DNA of 64,000 bases from assembly GCA_029690005.1 (NCBI GenBank), contig CP121458.1, positions 5,475,872 through 5,539,871 of the forward strand, read 5' to 3'. Made by a program: the position numbers and the translations under genes. Under the pieces are notes generated by a model. That model was not told where the DNA came from. It was given only the letters and a program-made list of their open reading frames with translations, and searched no databases. This DNA comes from Prescottella defluvii. Its GTDB lineage: Bacteria; Actinomycetota; Actinomycetes; Mycobacteriales; Mycobacteriaceae. Within the stretch, counting starts at the first letter, position 1. The number at the start of each line of letters is the position of its first letter. Positions 10,624 to 20,728 of the stretch are shown piece by piece.

Positions 10624-11784
10624 CTAGCGGGGCAGCCACCCTTCCAGTCGGGTGAGGGCGTCCTGGATCTCCGCCGTCGATCCGGCGAACGACAGCCGCA
10701 CGGTCTGGTCGCCGTGCGCGGTGTCGAAGTCGATGCCCGGCGCCAGTGCGAGCCCGGTGTCGGCGAGCAGGCGCGCACACCACGACGTCGAGTCGTCGGT
10801 CAGGTGCGCGATGTCGGCGTACACGTAGAAGGCACCGTCGGCCGGCGCCAACTCGGTGAGCCCGAGCTTCGGCAGGCCCGTGAGCAGCAGCTCCCGGTTC
10901 ACCGCGTAGCGCTGGACGTGGCCGTCGAGTTCTGCGCGGGACTCGTCGCAGAACGCCGCGACGGCCGCGTACTGCGAGATCGCCGGCGGGCACACCGTCA
11001 TGTTCGACGCAAGCCGCTGCAGCGCGCGACGCAGGTACTCGGGCACGAGCATCCAGCCCATCCGCCATCCGGTCATCGAGAAGTACTTCGACACCGAGCC
11101 GATGACGACGGCCGAGCGCGAGGTCTCCCACGCGCACGCCGTGACCTGCCCGCCACCGAACTCGATGCCGTGGTAGATCTCGTCCGAGATCAGCAGGGTG
11201 TCGTGCTGCTCGCACCAGCGGGCCAGCGCGGCGAGTTCGGCGGGGTCGATGACGGTGCCGGTGGGGTTCGCGGGGCTCGCGACGATGAGCCCGGCCGGTG
11301 GCGTGTCCATGGCCTCGAGCATCGCAACGGTCGGCTGGAACCGAGTCTCCGGTCCGCAGTCGATCTCGACGACGTTGCAGCCCAGCGCCGTCAGAGTGTT
11401 CCGATAGGCCGGGTATCCGGGACGGGCGACGACGACGGTGTCACCGGCGTCGAACGCGGCCAGGAACAGCAGCGTGAACGCACCCGACGAACCGGTGGTG
11501 ACGACCACCTCGTCGGCGTGGACGGAGATTCCGGACCGGGTGCTGTGATAGTCGGCGATGGCCTCGCGGAGCGATTCGATCCCGAACGTCTCGGTGTAGC
11601 CGAGCAGGTGGTTGTCCAGCGATTCCCGGGCCGTGCGCAGCACCGGTCGCGGCGCCGGCGTGGACGGCTGACCGGCCGCGAGCGACAGCACGTCGCCGTG
11701 GGTGCGCTGCCGCTCGTTCGCGGCCTTCCACACGTCCATGACGTGGAACGCGGGGATGGACGATCGCTGGGATTCGGTACGCAC
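10624..11784 (-). CDS. Class I/II PLP-dependent aminotransferase
   Basis: 386-residue fold-type I aminotransferase. The PLP-binding lysine is in SVSKYFSMTGWRMGW, and ASPANPTGT and SDEIYHG are the usual substrate and cofactor segments. Members transfer amino groups between amino and 2-oxo acids; the specific substrate cannot be read from these motifs. The GTG start at 11784 fits the N-terminal arm of the family. Neighbours are purD and a TetR gene on the same strand. Intact. Confidence 0.9.
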   Translation of the reverse strand: MRTESQRSSIPAFHVMDVWKAANERQRTHGDVLSLAAGQPSTPAPRPVLRTARESLDNHLLGYTETFGIESLREAIADYHSTRSGISVHADEVVVTTGSSGAFTLLFLAAFDAGDTVVVARPGYPAYRNTLTALGCNVVEIDCGPETRFQPTVAMLEAMDTPPAGLIVASPANPTGTVIDPAELAALARWCEQHDTLLISDEIYHGIEFGGGQVTACAWETSRSAVVIGSVSKYFSMTGWRMGWMLVPEYLRRALQRLASNMTVCPPAISQYAAVAAFCDESRAELDGHVQRYAVNRELLLTGLPKLGLTELAPADGAFYVYADIAHLTDDSTSWCARLLADTGLALAPGIDFDTAHGDQTVRLSFAGSTAEIQDALTRLEGWLPR

Positions 11785-11844
11785 GTCCTCGACGTTAGCG
11801 CGCAGAACACCGCCACCAGAATCCGGTGCCGCACCCGAAACCGG

Positions 11845-11878
11845 CGACGCCGCGCCCCCGATCGGGAACGCGGCGTCG
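11845..11878 (-). terminator. Rho-independent terminator after purD
   Basis: Perfect 10-bp inverted repeat (CGACGCCGCG / CGCGGCGTCG) with a 14-base loop, 20 bases beyond the purD stop. A poor U tract, as is common in this GC range. Confidence 0.6.
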
Positions 11879-11897
11879 CGAAAAGCGGAGCGGCAGG

Positions 11898-13150
11898 TCA
11901 GATGGAGATCCGACCCTCGACCGCGGCGAGGCCGATATCGGTGCGGAAGTGTCCACCGGGCAGCTTGATCTCGGCCAGTCGCGCGTATGCGTCCTCGCGG
12001 GCCTCGGTCAGGTCGGCGCCGACGCCGACGACGCTCAGCACTCGGCCACCGGCGGAAACGATCGTGCCGTCCTCGTGGGCCGCGGTGCCGGCGTGCAGGA
12101 CGCCCTCGGCCTCGGAGCCCGTGATGACGTCACCGGTGCGCGGGGTGGCCGGGTAGTTCTCCGCGGCGAGGACGACGGTGACCGCGGCGCCGTCGCGCCA
12201 CTGCAGCGGCGGGATCGACGCGAGGGTGCCGGTCGCGGCGGCATTGAGAACCTCGCCGAGCGGCGACTCGAGCAGCGCCAGGACGGCCTGGGTCTCGGGG
12301 TCGCCGAAACGGCAGTTGAACTCGACGACGGCCGGGCCGTTCTTGCCCATCGCCAGGCCCGCGTACAGCAGACCGGTGAAGGGGCAGCCGCGCTTGGCCA
12401 TCTCGACCGCGACCGGCTTGACGACGTCGTCGACGATCTGCGCGACGGCGTCGGCGGGCAGCCACGGCAGCGGCGTGTAGGCGCCCATACCGCCGGTGTC
12501 GGGGCCGGTGTCGCCGTCGCCGACGCGCTTGTGATCCTGTGCCGGCAGCAGCGGGACGACGGTCTCGCCGTCGACCAGGCAGAACAGCGACACCTCGGGG
12601 CCGTCGAGGAACGACTCGAGCAGCACGGGGTGCCCGCTCTCCAGGCACTCGGCGGCGTGATCGCGCGCGGCGGCGCGGTCGGTGGTGACGACGACGCCCT
12701 TCCCGGCGGCCAGCCCGTCATCCTTGACGACCCAGTCGGGGCCGAAGCGGTCGAGCGCCGCGTCCAGATCGGCCGGGTTGTCGACGACCTCGCTGTGCGC
12801 GGTGCGGACACCGGCGGCGGCCATGACGTCCTTGGCGAACGCCTTGGAGCCCTCGATGCGGGCGGCGTCGGCGGACGGACCGAAGCACGCGATCCCGGCC
12901 GCGCGGACGGCGTCGGCGACACCGAGCACCAGCGGAACCTCGGGGCCGATGACGACCAGGTCGGCGGCCTCCGACTTCGCGAGCGCGACGACGGCGTCAC
13001 CCGACGCGACGTCGACCGCGTGGGTCTCGGCGATGCGGGCGGTGCCGGCATTGCCGGGGCACACATCAGCTTGTCGACGCCCGGGTCACGGGCGAGGGCC
13101 AACAGAAGGGCATGTTCACGGGCTCCGGAGCCGATCACGAGTACGCGCAC
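11898..13150 (-). CDS. purD: Phosphoribosylamine-glycine ligase (GARS)
   Basis: ATP-grasp enzyme that joins glycine to 5-phosphoribosylamine in purine synthesis. The N-terminus [15 protein letters not shown] begins at GTG 13150. The frame breaks near 13055, where a CCC run appears as CC; restoring one base gives the continuous reading [19 protein letters not shown]. Downstream are ATP-grasp segments such as [14 protein letters not shown] and [14 protein letters not shown]. Restored length is about 418 residues, normal for the family. I regard the gene as functional with a sequencing error. Confidence 0.93.
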
Positions 13151-13202
13151 AGGCGTCAGCCTACGGCCCGACCCGAGCCGCCTCGACCACGACCTCGGCC
13201 GC

Positions 13203-13445
13203 CTACTGCCGGTAGGACTCGACCTCGTCGACGGGCCGCGGGGTGGCCGCGTCGGCGTCCCCGCCGAACTCCTCCCGCGCCCGCCGCTGCCGCAGCAGAT
13301 CCCAGCACTGGTCGAGGCGCTCCTCGACGAGAGTCAGGCGGGCCCGGTCCTCGTCGCCGAGGCCGCCTCCGGCCGCGCGGGCACGGAGTTCCTTCTCTTC
13401 GCGAACCAGTTCGTCGATGTGCTCGATGACATCGTGATCGGTCAT
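13203..13445 (-). CDS. DUF2630 family small protein
   Basis: 80-residue acidic, helical protein (MTDHDVIEHIDELVREEKEL) that I recognise as DUF2630, a small family of unknown function in actinobacteria. A strong ribosome-binding site, AGGAAGGGAGG, precedes the ATG. It lies just downstream of the glycosyltransferase operon on the same strand (44 bases after its stop), so it may be cotranscribed. Confidence 0.8.
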   Translation of the reverse strand: MTDHDVIEHIDELVREEKELRARAAGGGLGDEDRARLTLVEERLDQCWDLLRQRRAREEFGGDADAATPRPVDEVESYRQ

Positions 13446-13488
13446 GATGCCTCCCTTCCTGGAGGGTAAGCCCGTCGGTGAAGGTCCG

Positions 13489-15595
13489 TCACCGTTCCGC
13501 CGTCAGGTCGTAGATCGTGACCCCGTCGACGGTGCTGGAGGTGAAGTTGGCCTGGACCCACTCGGAGATCTGTGACGCGGTGCCCTGACCACCTCCGCGG
13601 CCGCCACCCATGCCGCCCGCGATGAAGTAGTGGATCTTCCCGTCGGCCACGTACTGCTGGAACTGCTCGAGCGTCGGCGACGGGTCGCTGCCGTTGAACC
13701 CGCCGATCGGCATCACGGGACGCTCCGTCGCGAGCTGATAGCCCGACGCGGTGTTGGAACCGATTGCTGCGGCCACCCACGTGAAGTCGTCGGCGTGGCT
13801 GCGCAGCAGCGCCGTCAACTCGGCACCCGGGGTGCTGGCCGACAGCAGACCACCGCCGGCGCCGCCACCCGGCCCACCCGGCATCTCGAACGTGCCGGCT
13901 CCGCCGTTGCCGTGGCCGCCCTGGCCGCGCATGCCGTCGGCCGCCGCGGGATTGCCGGGCATCCCCGCAACGTTGCCCGGCATCGGCATCCCGTCCTGCT
14001 GCTCCCACATCCCGTGCATGCCGCCGGGCCCGCCGTGGCCCATGCCGCCCTGGACGCCCGGCCCCGCCGACGGGATGGATCCCGCATGTCCGGTGCCGAT
14101 CGTGTCGGCCGCGTACGCAACCGGTCCGGCGAGCGCGGTGAAGAGCGTCGCCACGATCACGACGACGGCCGCGCGTGCCCGCAAGACGGCCGGCACCAGC
14201 ATCGCGACCGCGGCCAAGGCGCCCACGACGAGCACCGCCCACCGCAACCACGGCACGAAATCGGGGCTGCGGCCCAACAACATCCACGCGGTCACCGCGG
14301 TCACCGCAACCGTCACGGCCGCGACGATCCGGACCCACAACAGCTCGCGGCGACGCCACAGGGTCACCGCGCCGGCGCCGACGAGCGCCGCGACCGCGGG
14401 CGCCAGCGCCACCGTGTAGTACGAGTGGAAGATGCCGGCCATGAAGCTGAACACCAGGCCGGCGACGAGCAGCCACGACCCGAAGGCGATGAACGAGGCG
14501 CGTCGGACGTCGGACCGGGCGGAGCGCCCGCACAGCACGATTCCCGCGACCAGCAGGATCAGCGCCGTCGGCAGCAGCCACGCGATCTGACCACCCTGCG
14601 CGGGCTCGAACAGTCGCGTGATGCCGGTGCTCCCCAGCCGCCCCCGGACCGCCTCCGCCGGGCATCCCGTCGCCACCGGGGAAGCCGCCGGGTGCGCCAC
14701 CGGGCATCGCGTCGGCAGCGGCGAACCCGCCGCGTGCGCCGCCCCCGCCGACACTGCCCCGCTCATTGCCGCTCAGCCGTCCGAAGCCGTTGTAGCCCAG
14801 CGTCAGTTCGAGGATCGAGTTGTTCTGCGATCCACCGATCCACGGCCGTGAGTCGGCCGGCCACAGCTCGACCGTGAGCAGCCACCATCCGGCGGAGACG
14901 ACAAGTCCACCCAGAGCGGCGAACAGTTGCAGGATCCGCTTGCCGAGCTTCGGCGGGCCGGCGATCAGGTAGGTCAGCGCCAGCGGCGGCACCACCAGCA
15001 TCACCTGGAGTTGCTTGGTGAGGAATCCGAACCCGACGAACGCGCCGGTCAGCACCAACCATCGAGTGCGACCGTCCTCGACGCCGCGCAGCGTCGCCCA
15101 CGCCGCAGCGATCATCAGCAACACCAGCAGTGCGTCCGGATTGTTGAACCGGAACATCAGCACCGCGACCGGCGTCAACGCAAGGACGAGGCCCGCGAGG
15201 AGTCCTGCAGCGGCACCGAAGTATCGGCGCACCGTGGCCCACAGCAACGCGACGGACGCCACGCCGATCAGCACCTGCGGCACCAGGATGCTCCACGAAT
15301 TGAGCCCGAACACCCGCACCGACAGCGCCATCACCCACAGCGATGCCGGCGGCTTGTCCACGGTGATCGAGTTGGCCGCGTCCGACGAGCCGAAGAAGAA
15401 CGCCTTCCACGACATCGAGCCCGCCTGGACCGCGGCCGAGTAGAACGAGTTGGCCCACCCCGAGGCGCTCAGGTTCCACAGGTACGCGACGGCGGTTCCG
15501 ACGAGCAGCGCCGCCAGCGCCCAGTACTCGACATTCCGTTTCGGGGCGGCAGCCGGCTGCGCCGCCTCCACCGGGCGATCCATGGTGACGCTCAC
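13489..15595 (-). CDS. Glycosyltransferase family 39-type membrane protein
   Basis: Large integral membrane protein of about 702 residues related to ArnT/PMT glycosyltransferases, which move a sugar from a polyprenyl-phosphate donor to an acceptor on the outer face of the membrane. The N-terminus has the usual first-loop segment ITVDKPPASLW after the first membrane span and many further spans. Odd feature: a long Gly/Met/Pro-rich low-complexity extracytoplasmic segment (encoded about 13840-14080) before a C-terminal soluble domain (FNGSDPSPTLEQFQQYV). The frame breaks at about 14641 in a C run; reading through joins GGPGG to RLGSTGITRLF. Its GTG start overlaps the stop of the upstream GT2-GtrA gene (GTGA), pointing to a donor-synthase/transferase pair. 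Confidence 0.88.
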
Positions 15596-16829
15596 CGCGT
15601 GACTCCTTCCGTGGCTCCGTGCCGGAAAACCCAGCGCAAGCCGATGAACCGTGTAAGTGTGGCAACGAGATTCGCGATCACCAGAACCGCGAGCTCGAGA
15701 TGCGGGGACGCGCCGGGGCGAACCGGTGCAGGGCCGCGAGCGATCCGCTCGTGACGGCCAGCCCGAATCCGAAGACGATCAGGCCCTGCAGCTGGTGCCG
15801 GCCCGCGTCACGACGTCCGCGGACGCCGAAGGTGAACGCCCGGTTGGCCGCGGTGTTCGCGACCGCGGTGATCAGGAGGGCGACGGCATTGGCCCACTGC
15901 GCGCCGAGTGGGCCCTGGATCGCGAGGTAGAGCAACGCGTACGCGACCGTGCTGGCAACCCCGACGACCGCGAACCGCACCAGCTGCCCCAGCATCGCCG
16001 GTGACGATCCGGGGGCCAGCGCACCCCGACCGAGGCTCTCCCGCAGCGCCGCGAGCGGTAGTGCACCCGTCGCCAGCGCGCGGCCCACTCGCGCTACGCC
16101 CTGGAGGTCCGCGAGTGCGGTCGCGACGATGTCCACCCGGCTGTCGGGGTCGTCGACCCAGTCGACGGGCACCTCGTGGATGCGCATCCCGGCGCGTTCG
16201 GCGAGCACCAGCAGTTCGGTGTCGAAGAACCAGCCGCCGTCCTCGACCAGGGGCAGCAGCGCCCGCGCCACGTCGGCGCGCACGGCCTTGAAGCCGCACT
16301 GGGCGTCCGAGAAGTGCGCGTGCAGTGTGCCGCGCAGGATCAGGTTGTAACTGCGCGAGATGAACTCCCTCTTGGGGCCGCGCACGACACGCGAGGACCG
16401 AGCGAGGCGGGAGCCGATCGCGACGTCCGAGTGCCCCGACAGCAGCGGGGCGACCAACGGCATCAGCGCCTCGAGCCCGGTGGACAGGTCGACGTCCATG
16501 TAGACCAGGACCCGGGCGTCGGACCGCCCCCAGGCCGCCCGCAGCGCCCGTCCCCGCCCCTTCTCGTCGAGGTGCAGAACCCGGACGTCGTCGAACTCGT
16601 CGGCGAGGGCCCGCGCGATGCAGAGGGTGTCGTCGGTGCTGGCGTTGTCCGCGATCGTGATCCGTGCGGTGTACGGCACCTCGGCGGACAGGTAGGTCCG
16701 CAGTCTGCGCACGCATCCCGCGAGCGCCGACTGCTCGTTGTACACGGGTACGACGATGTCGAGGGCGGGGCAATGGTCATCGCCTCGGGCCGCTGCAGGT
16801 CAACCGAGGACTGGGGTTCGGTCGTCATG
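15592..16829 (-). CDS. GT2 glycosyltransferase fused to GtrA-like membrane domain
   Basis: Residues about 20-240 form a GT-A glycosyltransferase of the dolichyl-phosphate-mannose-synthase type (VPVYNEQ, DNASTDDT, YMDVDLSTGLEAL). About 255-380 form a four-span GtrA domain (LVRFAVVGVASTVAYALLY). Such proteins load a sugar on polyprenyl phosphate and help present it across the membrane. Two breaks, near 16768 and 15713, are one-base shortfalls in C runs. Correcting them starts the protein at MTTEPQSSVDLQ (ATG 16829) and ends it at VTR with TGA 15592-15594, overlapping the GTG of the GT39 gene. The pair probably works as donor synthase and transferase in cell-envelope glycosylation. Confidence 0.88.
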
Positions 16830-16896
16830 CACCCAGAATGTGGGGCCCGGCTCCGAGCCAGCTGCGGCCCGGCTGTGAGGTTCCTGTCAGAGCCGA

Positions 16897-16928
16897 CCGC
16901 CGTCACCGGAAATGTCCGGTGACGGCGG
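16897..16928 (-). terminator. Hairpin terminator after the YdcF-like gene
   Basis: Perfect 14-bp inverted repeat with a 4-base loop (CCGCCGTCACCGGA, AATG, and its complement), 30 bases beyond the stop of the gene at 16959-17617. Confidence 0.65.
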
Positions 16929-16958
16929 AAATCGCTCGGGGCCGCGCGGGTTTCGCGG

Positions 16959-17617
16959 TCAGTACGGCGCGACGACGCCCGCGATCGGGATGCGGCCGGC
17001 GACGGCGACGCGGAAGTCGACCATCGCGCGCTGCAGGTGGTCGGGGCTGGTCACGACGACGGCGCCGCTGGCGCCGCGCTGCGCGAGTATCTCGTTCGTG
17101 TTCCGGGCGTTCTCGACCGTGGACCGCGAGGTGTTCTCCTCCGTGATCCGGATCGGCGGGATTCCGTTGGCGACGAGCCACTGCCGCATCGCCTGCGCCT
17201 CGGTGACGCCGGACTGGGGCACGCCACCCGTCACGATGATCGGGGAGACCGGAAAGCGCTGTGCCAGTTGGAGAGCCGCCTGCAGTCGCGAGACGAGCAC
17301 CGGCCGCATCGTCCCGTCCGGGTACAGGCCGGCACCGAGCACCACGATGTTGGTGGTGAACGGGTTGAAGGCCAGCATCACCGGAACCTGCGTGGTGAGC
17401 GTTTCCTGCCGGGTGCAGTTCAGGATCTGGTCCCGGTCCGGACTCTGGCATCCGCCGACGACGGACAACGCACCGTTGACCAGGGTGGTCGGCGACAGTG
17501 CATCGACGATGTCGAGCGAGGATTCGGCGCCGGCCTGGCCGGGGAGCGCCAATCCGACTGCGGCGGCGGCAAGGACGGCCGAAAGAGGATCCGTCGGGGT
17601 GACGGGAACACGGACAT
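16959..17617 (-). CDS. Secreted YdcF/ElyC-like DUF218 protein
   Basis: The DUF218 core is clear (IVVLGAGL, PIIVTGG, TEENTSRSTVENARN, VVVTSPDHLQRA). Members such as ElyC/SanA act in envelope polymer metabolism, but the reaction is not established. As read, the frame opens upstream at 17666 without a sensible N-terminus. If one base is restored near 17591 the protein starts at ATG 17617 with MSVFPSPRRDPLSAVL, an RR-containing n-region followed by a hydrophobic stretch ending ALPGQAGA, a normal signal peptide. GAGGGGGAG lies just before this ATG, which supports it. Convergence ends at the hairpin at 16897-16928. Confidence 0.8.
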
Positions 17618-17790
17618 ACAACTCCCCCTCGAGTAACGGTCCCCGACCGAATGCTGCGATCGTCAATCAGTGTGGACTAGCGAGCGTGATCTCGCCGACC
17701 GTTCCGTGATAATCCACGGTCACGACGCTGCCGGCGCCCGCGAGCGCGGGCGGAGTACCGGCCGCCGTCGGTGGCACCTATCCTCGCGGT

Positions 17791-18214
17791 ATGCCTTCAG
17801 TGTTCAGCGCCATCATCGCCGGAGACCTGCCCGGACGTTTCGTGTGGAAGACGAGGACGTCGTCGCGTTCCTCACCATCGCTCCCGTGACCCAGGGTCAC
17901 ACGCTCGTCGTCCCCGCAAGGAGGTCGACCAGTGGCAGGACGTCGACGATGAACTGTTCGACAAGTGCACCACCGTCTCGCGCGCGATCGCCAAGGCCGT
18001 CCGCAAGGCATTCGATGCGCCGCGCGCCGGCTTCCTGATCGCCGGCCTCGAGGTGCCGCACCTGCACACGCACGTGTTCCCCGCGTACACCATGGGCAAC
18101 TTCGACATCAGCGGTGCCGACCCGAACCCCTCGGCCGAGTCCCTGGACGAGGCCGCGACCAAGATCAAGGCGGCGCTGCGCGAACTCGGCAACGGCGAGT
18201 TCGTTCCCGCCTGA
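17791..18214 (+). CDS. HIT family protein (Rv0759c-like)
   Basis: Histidine-triad nucleotide hydrolase/transferase of about 141 residues. The catalytic motif HLHTHVFP is present, and the N-terminal half reads MPSVFSAIIAGDLPGRFVW, DEDVVAFL and TQGHTLVVP. Two one-base shortfalls (about 17849 in GG, about 17913 in a C run) split it into three frames; correction gives VVPRKEVDQWQDV. HIT proteins cleave nucleoside phosphoramidates or mixed anhydrides in the cytosol. It is convergent with phoR; a HIT gene beside phoPR is also found in M. tuberculosis, which supports the assignments. Confidence 0.88.
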
Positions 18215-18220
18215 CCGACC

Positions 18221-19623
18221 TCACCCCCGCGGCAGTCGCACCCGGAAGGTCGCCCCCTCACCGGGTGTGCTGTCGACGGTGACGGCGCCACCGTGCGCCG
18301 CGACGATGGCCGCGACGATCGACAGGCCCAGTCCGCTGCCACCGCTCGCCCGGGTCCGGGACTCGTCGGCACGGTAGAACCGCTCGAATACCCGCGCCGC
18401 ATCCCCGTCGCTCAGCCCCGGCCCGGTGTCGGCCACCTCGAGGACCGCGAAATCGCCTGCGGTCCCCACCCGCACGGTCACCGACGCCGCGGCGGGGGTG
18501 TGTTCGAGCGCGTTCCCTATCAGGTTCCCGGCCACTTGACGCAGTCGCGCGTCGTCACCCAGCACCTCGGCGGGACCCGAGTCGGGCAGGAACTCCAACG
18601 TGATTCGACGCTGCGGCGCGATGGCCCGCGCGTCGTGGACGGCGTCGGCGGCCACCGTGAGCAGGTCCACGGGGCGACGTTCGAAGGGCCGCTGGGCGTC
18701 CATGCGGGCGAGCATCAGCAGATCCTCGACCAGCAGACCCATCCGGGTGGCCTGGTCCTCGATTCGGCTCATCACCATCGCGGTGTCCGTCGACGCGCCC
18801 TGCCGGTAGAGTTCGGCGAAGCCGCGAATCGTCGCCAGCGGGGTACGGAGTTCGTGGCTGGCGTCGGCGACGAATCGGCGCATCCGTTCCTCCGACCGAC
18901 GCGCTGATTCCTCCGACGCTGCCGTGGCGGCGAAGGCCGACTGGATCTGGGCGAGCATGCCGTTCAGCGCCGCCGACAGCCTGCCCACCTCGGTCCGCTG
19001 GTCCCAGTCGGGCACTCGCCGATGCAGGTCGCCGGCCGCGATCCCGGCTGCCGTCTCCTCCACCTCTCGCAACGGTCGGAGGTTTCTCCCCACCACCAGG
19101 TAGGCCCCGAAGCCGAGGACGACGAGGACGACCGCACCGATCCCGATCTGCAGCACGACCAGCCGGCTCACCGTTTCGTCGATGTCGGTCAGTTTCATCG
19201 CGACGGTGGTCTTGCCCGCCGGACTGGTGACCGACATCTCCCGCCACCGGATGTCACCACCACCGGCCGAGCCCACCGTCACCGGCCCGGATCGTCCACG
19301 AGTTCCGGCGTGGCGCTGGTGCTTTCGTCGTTGACCTCCATCCGTACCGCACCGTCGGGTTCGGTGGTCCGGACGAAGAACGGGCTGGGCGGACGATTAG
19401 GGCCCGGCTCGGCCAGCGGCGGGCCGACTCGGGGGTCCCGCGGCTTCGCCCACCCGTGCGCGGCGTCGGACAACTGCCGATCGGTGCGGTCCAGCAGAGA
19501 ACGCTCCATCGCCGACGTCACCGCGAGACCGGATGCCAGCAGACCGGCCACGGCCAACAGGAGCAGCGCCGCGACGAGGGTGGTCCGCAGCGGCAACGCG
19601 CGCAGGCGCCTCATCGTCGCCAC
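18221..19623 (-). CDS. phoR: Sensor histidine kinase PhoR
   Basis: Two-component sensor of about 466 residues. It has an N-terminal membrane span (LRTTLVAALLLLAVAGLLAS), an extracytoplasmic domain, a second span (LVVLQIGIGAVVLVVLGF), HAMP, an H-box (SHELRTPLATIRGF, His near residue 257), then N (NLIGNALEHTP) and G boxes (DTGPGL, GGSGLGL). A one-base shortfall near 19286 splits the extracytoplasmic part; correction joins VDDPGP to VTVGSAGG. The GTG start directly follows the phoP stop. With PhoP it would control envelope lipid, pH and stress genes as in mycobacteria; the stimulus is not visible here. Confidence 0.88.
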
Positions 19624-20324
19624 CTACCGGGGTTCACGCATCACGTAGCCCACACCCCGCAACGTGTGGATCAGGCGCGGCTCGGTGGTGTCGATCTTGC
19701 GACGCAGGTACGAGACGTACGACTCGACCACACCGACCTCGCCGCCGAAGTCGTAGTTCCACACGTGATCGAGGATCCGCGGCTTGCTCAGCACGGTGCC
19801 GGCGTTCACCATGAAATATCGCAACAGCGTGAACTCGGTGGGTGACAGCGGCACCAGCTCGCCCGCCTTCCACACCTCACGGGTGTCGTCGTCCAGTTCG
19901 ATGTCCGCGAAGCTGACCCTGGACGACTGCTTGTCCGGGTCACCGTGACCGGCCCGGCGCAGGATCACCCGCAGCCGCGCGACCACCTCCTCGAGACTGA
20001 AGGGCTTGGTGACATAGTCGTCGGCCCCGATGGTCAGACCGGTCACCTTGTCCTCCAAGGCATCCCGTGCGGTGAGGAACAGGACCGGGGCATCGACCCG
20101 TCGGCGCGCAGACGCCGCAACATTCCGAAGCCGTCCATGCCGGGCATCATGACGTCGAGGATCAGCGCGTCCGGCCGGAACGTTCGCGCCCGGTCGAGCC
20201 CCTCGGCGCCGTTCGTCGCGGTCTCCACCTCGAAGCCCTGGAAACGGAGGCTGACCGACAGCAGTTCGACGAGCGACGGCTCGTCGTCGACGATCAGCAC
20301 CCGGGCCTGCGGCGTTTCGTTCAC
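19624..20324 (-). CDS. phoP: Response regulator PhoP
   Basis: OmpR-family regulator of 233 residues: receiver domain with phospho-acceptor Asp57 (LILDVMMPGMDG) and Lys in DDYVTKPFSLEEV, then a winged-helix DNA-binding domain (LSPTEFTLLRYF, VVESYVSYLRRKID, LHTLRGVGY-like C-end). The sequence follows M. tuberculosis PhoP closely as I remember it, more than generic OmpR members. One base is missing near 20098 in a C run; correction gives LRADGVDAPVLFLTARDALEDK. phoR follows with no gap. Start ATG 20324. Confidence 0.9.
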
Positions 20325-20471
20325 CTCACCATAATCTCCTGCCCATCTGCATTCGGGCTGGGCGTTCGCTGGGAAGTTCCTGTGAATGCCACACCGGAAC
20401 CAGGAGGCGCCTCCACCGGTCGCCGTCGACCGGCAGAGGCACCCCCCGGGCTCACTCCTCGAGCAACCAGG

Positions 20472-20609
20472 TCAGCTGAGCGTGGCGCCGCCGGCGAAGA
20501 ACGCGGCCAGCCCGACCGCGGCGCCGAGGCCACCGAGGATGCCGGCGGCACCGCCGACGATCGTGGCGATGTTGCCCATCAACTGCAGATCCGAAGCTGT
20601 CGAACCCAT
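20472..20609 (-). CDS. 45-residue glycine-zipper peptide
   Basis: A very small gene with an excellent ribosome-binding site (AAAGGAGGAAACC ending two bases before ATG 20609). The product starts MGSTASDLQLMGNIATIV and continues as a hydrophobic Gly/Ala-rich stretch with several GxxxG-like spacings (GGAAGILGGLGAAVGLAAFF), ending GGATLS. It could insert in a membrane or be exported. It is 120 bases downstream of an MFS exporter on the same strand and upstream of phoP. I do not recognise a family. The ribosome-binding site and compact frame argue it is translated; function is unknown. Confidence 0.65.
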   Translation of the reverse strand: MGSTASDLQLMGNIATIVGGAAGILGGLGAAVGLAAFFAGGATLS

Positions 20610-20728
20610 TGGTTTCCTCCTTTCGTCCGCACGGCGGTTCGCGCGGAGTGGTGTGCTCCCGTCGGTCGACGGTGAGCGTGTCTCGCCGCGTGTCCGCCTG
20701 TCGGAACGCGCGGACGAGCACGAATCGG

